Virus record (IMG/VR): IMGVR_UViG_3300025102_000208
Location: 1-28,100 of that record
Length of the DNA: 28,100 bases
Origin: a virus
Strand: one strand, 5' to 3'
Each line of letters starts with the position of its first letter. Position 1 is the stretch's first letter. This document shows, one piece after another, positions 16,575 to 24,482 of this stretch. The notes below the pieces were generated by a model that was not told where the DNA came from, did not search any database, and was given only the letters and a program-made list of their open reading frames with translations. Position numbers and translations under genes: made by a program.

Positions 16575-16581
16575 TATTTAT
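16575..16581 (+). promoter_or_regulatory. TATTTAT box, candidate late promoter of the sheath operon
   Basis: CCGGTATTTATTTAAAAAAG on the + strand lies 41 bases before the sheath ATG. It is one of the best matches to the shared pattern (G, TATTTAT, A-rich tract). Confidence 0.5.
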
Positions 16582-16622
16582 TTAAAAAAGAAAATAAACT
16601 TTAAATTCAAAAAATATTTAAA

Positions 16623-19600
16623 ATGGCAGACGGTAATAATAAAGTCTTTGTTTCTCCTGGTGTATATACGGCGGAAAAGGATTTAACATTTGTAGCCCAG
16701 AGTGTGGGTGTAACAACTTTAGGTATAGCTGGTGAAACTCAAAAAGGTCCAGCTTTTGAACCTATTTTTATAAATTCGTGGAATGAATTTAGAACAAGAT
16801 TCGGAGATACCGATTCAGAAAAATTTATAAACACTCAAATCCCTAAATATGAAACAGGTTATATAGCTAAATCATACTTAAGTCAATCAAATCAGTTATT
16901 TGTGACTAGAGTATTGGGTAAAAGTGGTTATGACGCAGGACCATCATGGTCTATAACTACAATTGGTGAAATCGACCCATGTAGTGTTTACTCTGCAACC
17001 ACAGGAACTACACCAGCACTATCATTTAACGGTGGAGGTGAGATAACTAACAATGCTAATGCGACAGACGCTTTTTATTTCTACGGATTTACACCTGCGG
17101 GAGATGACTTGGGTCTTACTTGGTATGTACCATTAACTGGAGACTCGATAGACTCTGCAGACCTTTATCTAAGTGCTACTACAGCTGGAGACGCTCAGGA
17201 TGGTTCCGTATTAGAATCATTCTCAAATCAGTTACTTACCGACGCAGATGCTAATATATTTAGAGACGTAAAATTCCCTTTCTATAAAGACCCATACCAA
17301 CTTACCGGAAACACCTTATTTAACTGCCAAGGAAATGAGTTAGGTTCTATGATGGACGATATAACTCATTGGGTTTATTATGGACTAATGGATGGTAATG
17401 TAGATAATTTCACACCTAGTGGTGCTAATGACTATTATTACTGGGGATTCGTCCCAAGTGCTGCCACGGTCACTGCACAAACACAAGTTTTTAACTGGAC
17501 AGGTCAACAATTAAAAGAAAGTAATAGATTAGGTATTACGTTAACAACCGGTAACACAGACAGTTGTGTAGAATTTTCTGCTGATTGTCAAGATGGATGG
17601 TATCGTAGTATGTTTGACTACAAATATTCAGTTGATGATTGTAGAGTAAGTTGTTATAGTGGTAATTCTATGGCTCTATGGGCTCAATCAGCCTTTACAG
17701 CGTCAACATATATAGAAGAAGTTGTTCCATCATCTTCAGGATTATCTGGAACACAAGTTTATTATTTAGGTTCTATAACAGGAATGACATCCGCTGGTAC
17801 GTATACTGAATGGTTAATACCTGGTTCTGCTGGAACCGCTTATGGTGTTGCAGCTACACCGTCTAACTATTGTTATAGTTCAGGTGACTGTCCTACAACA
17901 ATGGCTTGTGCAAGTGCTGCTACTTCAGGGGTATGTTCTGGTGATATTAGTTCTTTTGTTAAAGTAAACTATAGTAATAGAATACCTGGTGACGGTTACT
18001 TCGGATGTAGTGGTAACACACCATATACGGCAACTCAAGCAACATTATCTGGTTGGACTGGTATTGGCACTCCTCAAGCTGATGGTGTTGATTATAATGG
18101 ACAAGGGGTGTGGACATCTGCGATTTCAGCTGGTACTGTATGGACAGGTCAAGCTTACAGTGTTGTTAACATTTATACTGCGTCCTGTAAAGAAGTAAGA
18201 TACTTAGCTATTAATCCTAGTGGAGCTTCATTTACCTGGGGATGTGTAAGTGCATTAACAGAGTATGATGATTTAGTAGTTGGTACTATTAGGTCAAGAG
18301 GTGAAAGTACTCTAAGTACTGGTGGACCATCATACGACATTAGTGGTAACACTGTAGGTAACGTAGTGATGGATTGTAGTGGTGTTTATGAAGAGGTTAT
18401 GGCTGACCCATTTGCTGAATTTGGAATTTCCGCTAAAACGGATACTGGTATTGTTTATAAATTCACTACAAGTTTTGATACTGGTAAAAAATCATACATT
18501 AAAAAAGTATTAGGTGTAAATGTATTTGATAAAAATAGGTACGATGTTCCTGTTTTTGTTGAGGAAGCTTACCCTAATTTAATAAAATATTTATATAACA
18601 GACAGAAAATTAGAGGGTTGAATTGTTGTTTATGTCCCCTACCAGCGGCAAGATTTAACAACACAACTAGAACATCTATAGGTTGGTACATGAATCAATG
18701 GCAAACACCACAAACACCGTGGTTAGTTTCAGAAATAAGAGGTAATGGTCCAGATGGTACAAATACAGTCTTCCCACTATTTAAATTTATTTCGATTTCA
18801 GATGGAAGTGCTGCGAATAGAGAAATTAAACTATCAATCACTAACATCTCTTTTGAAAGAAAGGAGTTTGATATCTTAGTAAGACAATTTAATGATACAG
18901 ATGCAAACCCAATAGTACTAGAAAAATATACTAGATGTACAATGAACCCACAACTCGTAAACTTTGTTGGTAGAAAAGTGGGTACAAGTGACGGTGAATA
19001 CGAATTAAAATCAAGATATATTATGTTATATATCCATGAAGACGTATTAGTAGAAGGTTCTACACAAACAGATTCGTTACCTTGTGGATTTGAGGGTTAT
19101 AGATTTAGAGATTATTGTTCTACAGCTAAAAATCCTTACTTAGAGTTTAAAACAAAATACTTTACACCTGGTGAAACTGTTTATGACCCACCATTTTCGA
19201 ATTCAGATGGTTCGTCAAACGCGTTTATATCAGCGGGAGATAATATTAGAAGAACTTACTTAGGTGTATCTACTAGTGAAGGAGCAGCAATCGATAACGA
19301 TTTCTTCGACTTCAAAGGATATAAAACACCAAATAGTGTGTGTACAAATACAACAGGAACTGATTGGCCAACACTCACAACTGGTTTCCACATGGATTCA
19401 GGAGCTACAACCATTGTTGCGGGTTCTGGTAACTATCTAACATACACGAGTACAACTTTAAGTGGTAAAGCAATGTTCCAAGCAGGAGCTGTAGAGTTTA
19501 GAAAAGAACCTACTAGTACTACAGACCCATATTATAGAATACAAGCTAGGAAATTTACAGTTGCACCTCACGGTGGTTTTGATGGTTGGGATGAGTATAG

Positions 19601-20624
19601 AGAAAGTAGAACTACTGGAGACAATTACAGATTAGGTATGTCAGGTTTCTTAAATGGAGCATGTACGGATAGTACTTACCCAGACGCGGTAGGTTCAGGT
19701 TCATTTAAGAAAATTGGAAGCACAGAATCTAATACTGACTGGTACGCATATCAAGAAGCGATTAGAACGTTTGAAAATCCAGAAGCGGTAGACGTGAACC
19801 TATTTACTACACCTGGTATCGACTATGTTAATAATTTAGGTTTAGTTAACGACACTATAGAAATGATTGAAAGTGAAAGAGCTGATTCATTATATATTGT
19901 AACAACACCAGATTATAACTTATTTGTACCTACAACGTCAGACGCTACCAATATGATATTACCTACTGAAGCGGTTAATAATCTAGACGATAGTTTCATA
20001 GATTCTAACTACACAGCTACTTATTATCCTTGGATACAAATTAGAGACGACAATACAAATAAACAATTGTATATCCCACCAACAGGTGAAGTTGTGAGAA
20101 ATATGGCATTGACTGATAATATCGCATTCCCATGGTTCGCATCAGCGGGTTATACTAGAGGTATTGTAAACGCAATTAAAGCTAGAAAGAAATTAACACT
20201 AGATGAGAGAGATACTCTATACATCGGTAGAATTAATCCAATAGCTACATACAGTGATACGGGACCAATTATTTGGGGTAACAAAACTTTACAAGTAAGA
20301 GAGTCAGCGTTAGACAGGATTAATGTTAGAAGATTACTATTACAAGCTAGAAAATTAATTTCAGCGGTCGCAGTAAGACTACTATTCGAACAAAATGATG
20401 ATATAGTAAGACAACAATTCTTAGACCTAGTAAACCCAATATTAGATTCTATTAGAAGAGATAGAGGTTTGACAGACTTTAGAGTTGTACTATCAGACGA
20501 CCCAGAAGAGATTGATAGAAATGAAATGAATGGTAAAATTTATATTAAACCAACAAGAGCACTTGAATTTATTTTCATCGAGTTCTTAATAACTCCAACG
20601 GGAGCATCATTTGAAGACGTTTAA
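16623..20624 (+). CDS. Contractile tail sheath protein (gp18-type) with large inserted domains
   Basis: This 1333-aa protein is about twice the length of T4 gp18 (659 aa). The N-terminus (VFVSPGVYTAEKDLTFVAQS, then LGIAGETQKGPA and FVTRVLG, residues ~8-100) is the typical sheath start. The C-terminal part (about 1080-1333) has the polymerising core: NNLGLVNDTIEMIESERADS, YYPWIQIRD, PPTGEVVRNM, GRINPIATY and RALEFIFIEFLITPTG. The sheath forms the contractile tube around gp19. Roughly residues 118-590 look like an extra Gly/Ser/Thr/Cys-rich, beta-type insertion. The core resumes near FTTSFDTGKKSYIKKVLGVN, and a second variable part lies about 830-1010. The inserted parts should project outward. 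The leader is A-rich without a Shine-Dalgarno site. A 12-base gap separates it from the next gene. Confidence 0.95.
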   Translation: MADGNNKVFVSPGVYTAEKDLTFVAQSVGVTTLGIAGETQKGPAFEPIFINSWNEFRTRFGDTDSEKFINTQIPKYETGYIAKSYLSQSNQLFVTRVLGKSGYDAGPSWSITTIGEIDPCSVYSATTGTTPALSFNGGGEITNNANATDAFYFYGFTPAGDDLGLTWYVPLTGDSIDSADLYLSATTAGDAQDGSVLESFSNQLLTDADANIFRDVKFPFYKDPYQLTGNTLFNCQGNELGSMMDDITHWVYYGLMDGNVDNFTPSGANDYYYWGFVPSAATVTAQTQVFNWTGQQLKESNRLGITLTTGNTDSCVEFSADCQDGWYRSMFDYKYSVDDCRVSCYSGNSMALWAQSAFTASTYIEEVVPSSSGLSGTQVYYLGSITGMTSAGTYTEWLIPGSAGTAYGVAATPSNYCYSSGDCPTTMACASAATSGVCSGDISSFVKVNYSNRIPGDGYFGCSGNTPYTATQATLSGWTGIGTPQADGVDYNGQGVWTSAISAGTVWTGQAYSVVNIYTASCKEVRYLAINPSGASFTWGCVSALTEYDDLVVGTIRSRGESTLSTGGPSYDISGNTVGNVVMDCSGVYEEVMADPFAEFGISAKTDTGIVYKFTTSFDTGKKSYIKKVLGVNVFDKNRYDVPVFVEEAYPNLIKYLYNRQKIRGLNCCLCPLPAARFNNTTRTSIGWYMNQWQTPQTPWLVSEIRGNGPDGTNTVFPLFKFISISDGSAANREIKLSITNISFERKEFDILVRQFNDTDANPIVLEKYTRCTMNPQLVNFVGRKVGTSDGEYELKSRYIMLYIHEDVLVEGSTQTDSLPCGFEGYRFRDYCSTAKNPYLEFKTKYFTPGETVYDPPFSNSDGSSNAFISAGDNIRRTYLGVSTSEGAAIDNDFFDFKGYKTPNSVCTNTTGTDWPTLTTGFHMDSGATTIVAGSGNYLTYTSTTLSGKAMFQAGAVEFRKEPTSTTDPYYRIQARKFTVAPHGGFDGWDEYRESRTTGDNYRLGMSGFLNGACTDSTYPDAVGSGSFKKIGSTESNTDWYAYQEAIRTFENPEAVDVNLFTTPGIDYVNNLGLVNDTIEMIESERADSLYIVTTPDYNLFVPTTSDATNMILPTEAVNNLDDSFIDSNYTATYYPWIQIRDDNTNKQLYIPPTGEVVRNMALTDNIAFPWFASAGYTRGIVNAIKARKKLTLDERDTLYIGRINPIATYSDTGPIIWGNKTLQVRESALDRINVRRLLLQARKLISAVAVRLLFEQNDDIVRQQFLDLVNPILDSIRRDRGLTDFRVVLSDDPEEIDRNEMNGKIYIKPTRALEFIFIEFLITPTGASFEDV

Positions 20625-20636
20625 AAATAAAATAAA

Positions 20637-21956
20637 ATGAAATTTAAAAGAAAACATTTAGCAGAAGCTCTTAATATGAACAATAGGGGTGTTAAGCATT
20701 TTACTAAAAATAAATCACAAAAGGTTATTGTTTCGGAAGAACAACTGAATAGATTAATGTCTAACCTAATAGAACAGGATGAAAAAGACCCTAATCTTCC
20801 AGGTGGGACTAATCAAACCAAGAATAAAGACGCTGCTCAAAGTAGAGACAGAGGCGTACAAGAACTTATCAATGATAAAGTTAATTGGAACGCTATGAGT
20901 AAAAACGAACAAAATGCAGCTATGGGTGAAGGTTACACTTCTACTACTTGGTCGGAAAAAATAAACGAAGAAGCTGTAACTGAAGATGCTAAACCTGACT
21001 TTTTGGATTTAGATGGAGATGGTGATAAAGAAGAATCTATGAAAAAAGCAGCTAAAGATAAAAAAGCTATGAAAAAAGACGTTAACGAAGATAGTGAAGG
21101 TGTGGAAACTTACCACTATGGTGAAGATGAAGGGAGAGATGAGAAGAGATTAAAACATGGCTATATGAGTAAATTACATAGACACAATTTAGAAAAGGAT
21201 ATGGCGTATGATGAAGACCATGAATTTAGACATGAAAGAGGTACTAATTTTTATGAAAGTAAAAAATTAACAACAACTACACCTATTACTGAATCAGAAG
21301 TTAAAGAAATTTCTAAGTTTATGGGTAGAATGAATACCACTGGTAAAAATTATAATCCAGCTCCAAAAGCTAGTAAATCTGTTAGTATTAAAGTGGAAGA
21401 ACTTCATGAAGATATTAATAAAACTTACAGAGCAATTAGAAGAGCTATCATAAAAGAAAACAACGCTAACTTAGATATTAAAAATTACCGAGAAGTTTTA
21501 TCTGAAGGTTTTAATACTGGAGGACCAAACCCTGGAGTTTCAGCAGCAGCGGGTATAGAAAACATTATAGACAATGTTAAAAGAGCATACTCATATGTTA
21601 AAGACTCTAGAACTAGAAAACAAATTATGAATACTTTAGTTAAGTTAAATAATTTTATGACTTATTCTGCAGAACTTATAGGAAGTGGTAGAGACCAAAG
21701 AGCAGCTAGAAGTTATGATGATATAAGTAAACCACTACCTTATCCTGAATTAGATGAACCGGAAGAATTAGAAGACATCGATGATGAATTAATGGAGGGA
21801 GATGAAGAGATAGACGAATTTAAGGAAATGGGGATGTTTGAACCTGGAGATGGAGCTGATGATGAATCATATGATGGACATCACTTCAAACACGATGTTA
21901 TCGGGGCTTATGATGACGATTTAACTGGTAAAGCTAGAAAAGGAGAAGTTTATTAA
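20637..21956 (+). CDS. Acidic EF-loop protein with (L/I)xE-Q leader, probable internal virion or assembly protein
   Basis: This 439-aa, very hydrophilic, acidic protein follows the sheath gene after 12 bases. Its basic N-terminus (MKFKRKHLAEALNMNN) runs into VIVSEEQLNRLMSNLIEQDE (30-49), which ends L-I-E-Q, a T4-type prohead protease consensus. Near residue ~125 is DLDGDGDKEE, a calcium-binding EF-hand or dockerin-type loop preceded by PDFL and followed by a Lys-rich helix. Residues ~255-345 form a helical segment with VKRAYSYVKDSRTRKQI and YSAELIGSG. The C-terminus is Asp/Glu-rich. Low complexity and acidity fit a core, scaffold-like or packaged protein, but the position between sheath and tube does not prove this. 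No family is identified. A strong terminator follows. Confidence 0.6.
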   Translation: MKFKRKHLAEALNMNNRGVKHFTKNKSQKVIVSEEQLNRLMSNLIEQDEKDPNLPGGTNQTKNKDAAQSRDRGVQELINDKVNWNAMSKNEQNAAMGEGYTSTTWSEKINEEAVTEDAKPDFLDLDGDGDKEESMKKAAKDKKAMKKDVNEDSEGVETYHYGEDEGRDEKRLKHGYMSKLHRHNLEKDMAYDEDHEFRHERGTNFYESKKLTTTTPITESEVKEISKFMGRMNTTGKNYNPAPKASKSVSIKVEELHEDINKTYRAIRRAIIKENNANLDIKNYREVLSEGFNTGGPNPGVSAAAGIENIIDNVKRAYSYVKDSRTRKQIMNTLVKLNNFMTYSAELIGSGRDQRAARSYDDISKPLPYPELDEPEELEDIDDELMEGDEEIDEFKEMGMFEPGDGADDESYDGHHFKHDVIGAYDDDLTGKARKGEVY

Positions 21957-21975
21957 ACTATTCACTTTATAAAAT

Positions 21976-22003
21976 AAAAAAGGTCCATATGGACCTTTTT
22001 TTT
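21976..22003. terminator. Bidirectional terminator ending the sheath unit and the moron cassette
   Basis: A perfect palindromic stem, AAAAAAGGTCC / GGACCTTTTTT, has an ATAT centre and long T runs in both directions. It lies between the convergent ends of the EF-loop gene (21956) and the small membrane-protein gene (22002), whose stop lies at its edge. Its core AAAGGTCC resembles the terminator at 9124-9148. Confidence 0.9.
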
Positions 22004-22235
22004 ATTCTATAATTTTCCCACCATTACCTAATATAAGTAACACTATCATTGGACAAAGAAACGGAGCTTTTAAAAAGTGAGTTAACAAATAGAAAGTAAA
22101 CCATCCACCAGAAGGTTCTCTTTTATACTCCTCCTCTAGTTCTAGATATTGGTTGTACAATACTTTTTTGTTTATCTCTATAAAGATAACCATAACAATC
22201 ATTGATAATAATAAGTAACCTAAAATGTATTCCAT
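22002..22235 (-). CDS. Small two-helix membrane protein of moron cassette
   Basis: This 77-aa protein has two hydrophobic segments, at about 3-20 (YILGYLLLSMIVMVIFIE) and 52-71 (THFLKAPFLCPMIVLLILG). They are separated by a charged loop with LELEEEYKREPSGGW. It would sit in the inner membrane with a short polar loop. It starts 12 bases after the CAP-domain gene on the same strand and has no promoter of its own, so the two are co-transcribed from the host-type promoter at 22850-22880. Small membrane proteins in such cassettes often alter the host surface or exclude other phages. Nothing in the sequence shows that here. No family is recognised. Confidence 0.6.
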   Translation of the reverse strand: MEYILGYLLLSMIVMVIFIEINKKVLYNQYLELEEEYKREPSGGWFTFYLLTHFLKAPFLCPMIVLLILGNGGKIIE

Positions 22236-22247
22236 AATTTATTTTTT

Positions 22248-22820
22248 TTAATAAGATTCGACAAAATTTAATGTTATATAAACCCAAGGGTTTTTTCTAT
22301 TTCTCCACTTTTCTTCTTTTCTATAATTAGTTTTAATACTAGAAACCGCACCCCTCATAGTACCTTTACTATTCACATCACTCAACATAGGTTTCATATT
22401 TAATATTCTGTTATGTGTAGGTGATTCGTCCCACAGTTTTACAATAATTATAGCTAATTCTTCATCACTTCTTTTAATTTTATCACCTTTCGCGGTAGTT
22501 AATAACCCTAAATTTTCCATTACATGTACTATTAAAACGTCATCAGGGTGAGAAGTAGATGAAATTCTTTCAGTTAAAGATTTATTAGTATGTCCTTTAA
22601 CGTATTCTTCTTCATAGTGTGTTATATCACCTATTTTAGTCATGTAGTCGGTATGTACATAGGAACCCACATAAACAGAATCATCCCATACTATTTCACT
22701 TAAACCTCTACAATTTCTATATTTATTAACCTCATCTAATATTAAACTATCCAACCTACTTTGAGAAAAAGAAGTTAAAGTGGTAAAAATTAAAGTAAGT
22801 AGTAAGATGATGTTTTTCAT
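22248..22820 (-). CDS. Secreted CAP/SCP-domain protein (moron)
   Basis: This 190-aa protein has a clear signal peptide: MKN, a hydrophobic run IILLLTLIFTTLT, then SFSQ with probable cleavage after Gln20. The mature part is a CAP (SCP/PR-1) domain: LILDEVNKYRNCRGL (27-41), a His-containing helix, and the whole cavity tetrad, His68 (DITHYE), Glu84 (LTERI), Glu102 (MENLG) and His136 (SPTHNRIL). CAP proteins bind lipids or small ligands, or act in cell-wall and surface processes. The phage role is unknown. Its orientation opposes the tail genes, and its promoter is of host type, so it can be expressed independently. This fits a host-derived moron that modifies the infected cell. The signal peptide is of Bacteroidota style. 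Confidence 0.85.
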   Translation of the reverse strand: MKNIILLLTLIFTTLTSFSQSRLDSLILDEVNKYRNCRGLSEIVWDDSVYVGSYVHTDYMTKIGDITHYEEEYVKGHTNKSLTERISSTSHPDDVLIVHVMENLGLLTTAKGDKIKRSDEELAIIIVKLWDESPTHNRILNMKPMLSDVNSKGTMRGAVSSIKTNYRKEEKWRNRKNPWVYITLNFVESY

Positions 22821-22849
22821 ATGTTTTGTTTTATGTGTTGTTTATACTA

Positions 22850-22880
22850 CAAAGATAATAAATTTTTAATTAAAAACCAA
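22850..22880 (-). promoter_or_regulatory. Host-type (Bacteroidota sigma) promoter of the moron cassette
   Basis: Minus-strand TTG (22880-22878) is followed after 20 bases by TATCTTTG (22857-22850), an exact match to TTG-N17-23-TAnnTTTG, 29 bases before ATG 22820. A second TATCTTTG (22886-22879) lies just upstream and overlaps the TATTTAT box of the divergent gene. Confidence 0.7.
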
Positions 22881-22883
22881 AGA

Positions 22884-22890
22884 TATTTAT
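22884..22890 (+). promoter_or_regulatory. TATTTAT box before the HAD gene
   Basis: AGATATTTATATAAAAAG lies 19 bases before the TTG start at 22910. It has A instead of G/C before the box, and the following A-rich tract is kept. Confidence 0.4.
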
Positions 22891-22909
22891 ATAAAAAGAT
22901 TAAGTTATT

Positions 22910-23743
22910 TTGAATAGTAAGGTATATAATATAATACGAGAAATTGGGGAAATAGTTCCAGGTAATATAATTAAAGGTTATTCTTTTGATTGGGACGATA
23001 ATATTCTTTTTATGCCCACTAAAATTAAAGTGGATAAAAAGGTGGGGAAAGGTTGGGAACCTATAAGAGTCTCAACGGAAGAGTTTGCTACCATTAGAGA
23101 CAACCCAACCTATAAAATGAGGGAAGACTCCTTTGATGAGTTTAGAGACCATGAAGGGTTTTTAAAAGATACCATAGAAGCGATAAAAACTAAGAACTTT
23201 GGTCCTAGTTTTTTAAAATTTAAAGAGTCTTTAATTAGTGTTAGTCCATTCTCGATTATAACAGCTAGAGGAAATTCACCTATCACACTAAAAGAAGGGG
23301 TTAAAATTATTATCGACATGTCTTTTTCCGAAGAAGAAAAAGACAAAATGGTAGAAAATATTAGAATGAAATACCCATCTAAAAAAAATCTTACTGATTA
23401 TGATATTATAGAGTTCTATTTGGGTGAAAATAACTATATGCCTGTCTCTTCTGATGAATTTTTAAGTAAACACCCAAACAAAGCGTCTGCTCAATATCCT
23501 GAAATAGGTAAAAAAATAGCTCTAAACGATTATGTTAAACGAGTTGTAGACGGAGCTAGTAAGTTAACTAATAATCAATATGGTAGATTAACCATAGGTT
23601 TTAGTGATGATGATAAAAAAAATATAGAAGCTGTTATAGAATATATAGAAGAAGAATTAAATGATAGATATCCTGAAGTTGATTTTATTATATATGATAC
23701 ATCAGATAAAGGTTTAAATAGAATAGTTGTAGAAAAAAGCTAG
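22910..23743 (+). CDS. HAD-superfamily phosphatase-like protein (TTG start)
   Basis: This 277-aa protein has the HAD core. Motif I is FDWDD with D27/D29. Motif II is IITARGN with T118. A late acidic motif IV, IGFSDDD (229-235), closes the site. The region between D29 and T118 carries a cap-like insertion (about 36-110). HAD enzymes hydrolyse phosphate esters through an aspartyl-phosphate. The substrate is unknown, and a nucleotide or nucleic-acid end-processing role is possible. No ATG occurs before motif I, and the first in-frame candidate is TTG at 22910, 19 bases after a TATTTAT box, so TTG is the likely start. It lies just before the tube gene but has no obvious structural role. Confidence 0.75.
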   Translation: MNSKVYNIIREIGEIVPGNIIKGYSFDWDDNILFMPTKIKVDKKVGKGWEPIRVSTEEFATIRDNPTYKMREDSFDEFRDHEGFLKDTIEAIKTKNFGPSFLKFKESLISVSPFSIITARGNSPITLKEGVKIIIDMSFSEEEKDKMVENIRMKYPSKKNLTDYDIIEFYLGENNYMPVSSDEFLSKHPNKASAQYPEIGKKIALNDYVKRVVDGASKLTNNQYGRLTIGFSDDDKKNIEAVIEYIEEELNDRYPEVDFIIYDTSDKGLNRIVVEKS

Positions 23744-23769
23744 CATGCTCACATTTTACTATAACTGTA

Positions 23770-23776
23770 TATTTAT
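23770..23776 (+). promoter_or_regulatory. Upstream TATTTAT box before the tube gene
   Basis: CTGTATATTTATATATG lies 72 bases before the tube start. The flanks are weaker than in the copy at 23808. It may be a second late start or a chance match. Confidence 0.25.
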
Positions 23777-23807
23777 ATATGTATAAGTCAATATTTCATT
23801 TAAGAGA

Positions 23808-23814
23808 TATTTAT
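23808..23814 (+). promoter_or_regulatory. TATTTAT box, candidate late promoter of the tube gene
   Basis: GAGATATTTATTAACAAAT lies 34 bases before ATG 23849. It has A instead of G/C before the box. Confidence 0.4.
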
Positions 23815-23848
23815 TAACAAATAAAAGAACAAGAAAAAAAATAGAAAA

Positions 23849-24337
23849 ATGGCCGATTTATTAATGAAAATGCCTGTACCGTATGAACCGAAGAAAAAGA
23901 ATAGGTTCGTCCTAAGATTCGATTCATCTTTAGGCATTAATGAATGGTACGTAGAAAGTACTTCTAGACCACAAGTTACAATTAATTCAGTGGAGATACC
24001 ATTCCTTAACACATCAACATATGTTGCTGGTAGATTTGTGTGGAACACAATCAATGTGACATTTAGAGACCCTATTGGTCCATCAGCAGCTCAAGCATTG
24101 ATGGAATGGGTTAGATTACATGCTGAATCTGTAACAGGAAGAATGGGTTACGCAGCAGGATATAAAAAGAATATTGATTTAGAAATGTTAGACCCGACGG
24201 GTGTAGTTGTGGAAAAATGGATTTTACAAGGGACATTCTTAACTGACGTGAACTTCAACGACTTATCATACAGTGATGAAGGATTAGCGAATATATCGGC
24301 TACGCTAAGACCTGATAGATGTGTGTTAGTTTACTAA
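23849..24337 (+). CDS. Tail tube protein (T4 gp19-like)
   Basis: This 162-aa protein is almost exactly the length of T4 gp19 (163 aa). Visible family features are the N-terminal NRFVLRFDSSLGINEWYVES (19-38), the strand VEIPFLNTSTYVAGRFVWN (48-66) with an N-T-I-N-V-T-F-R-D-P turn, the helix ALMEWVRLHAESVTGRMGYA (about 82-101), and IDLEMLDPTGVVVEKWILQG. The protein stacks as hexamers to form the inner tube through which DNA passes. It forms a single unit, with a TATTTAT box before it and a strong terminator directly after it, as expected for a highly expressed protein. The ATG follows an A-rich leader. Confidence 0.95.
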   Translation: MADLLMKMPVPYEPKKKNRFVLRFDSSLGINEWYVESTSRPQVTINSVEIPFLNTSTYVAGRFVWNTINVTFRDPIGPSAAQALMEWVRLHAESVTGRMGYAAGYKKNIDLEMLDPTGVVVEKWILQGTFLTDVNFNDLSYSDEGLANISATLRPDRCVLVY

Positions 24338-24362
24338 CTTATATTCTACTTTAAAAAATACT

Positions 24363-24385
24363 AATCCCCTTTATTGGGGATTTTT
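24363..24385 (+). terminator. Intrinsic terminator after the tube gene
   Basis: AATCCCC (24363-24369) pairs with GGGGATT (24376-24382) around a 6-base loop and is followed by T. It lies 25 bases after the tube stop. Confidence 0.85.
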
Positions 24386-24391
24386 ATTTGC

Positions 24392-24398
24392 TATTTAT
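24392..24398 (+). promoter_or_regulatory. TATTTAT box before the gp26-like gene
   Basis: TTGCTATTTATATAAAATTC lies directly after the tube terminator and 84 bases before ATG 24483. The leader is longer than at other sites. Nothing else of note is visible between 24399 and 24482 except AT-rich DNA. Confidence 0.4.
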
Positions 24399-24482
24399 AT
24401 AAAATTCTTAAATTTTTATTCACTTAATACTTATATTGTATATTATTAGAAATAGTAATATAAATTTTATAGACAAATAAAA

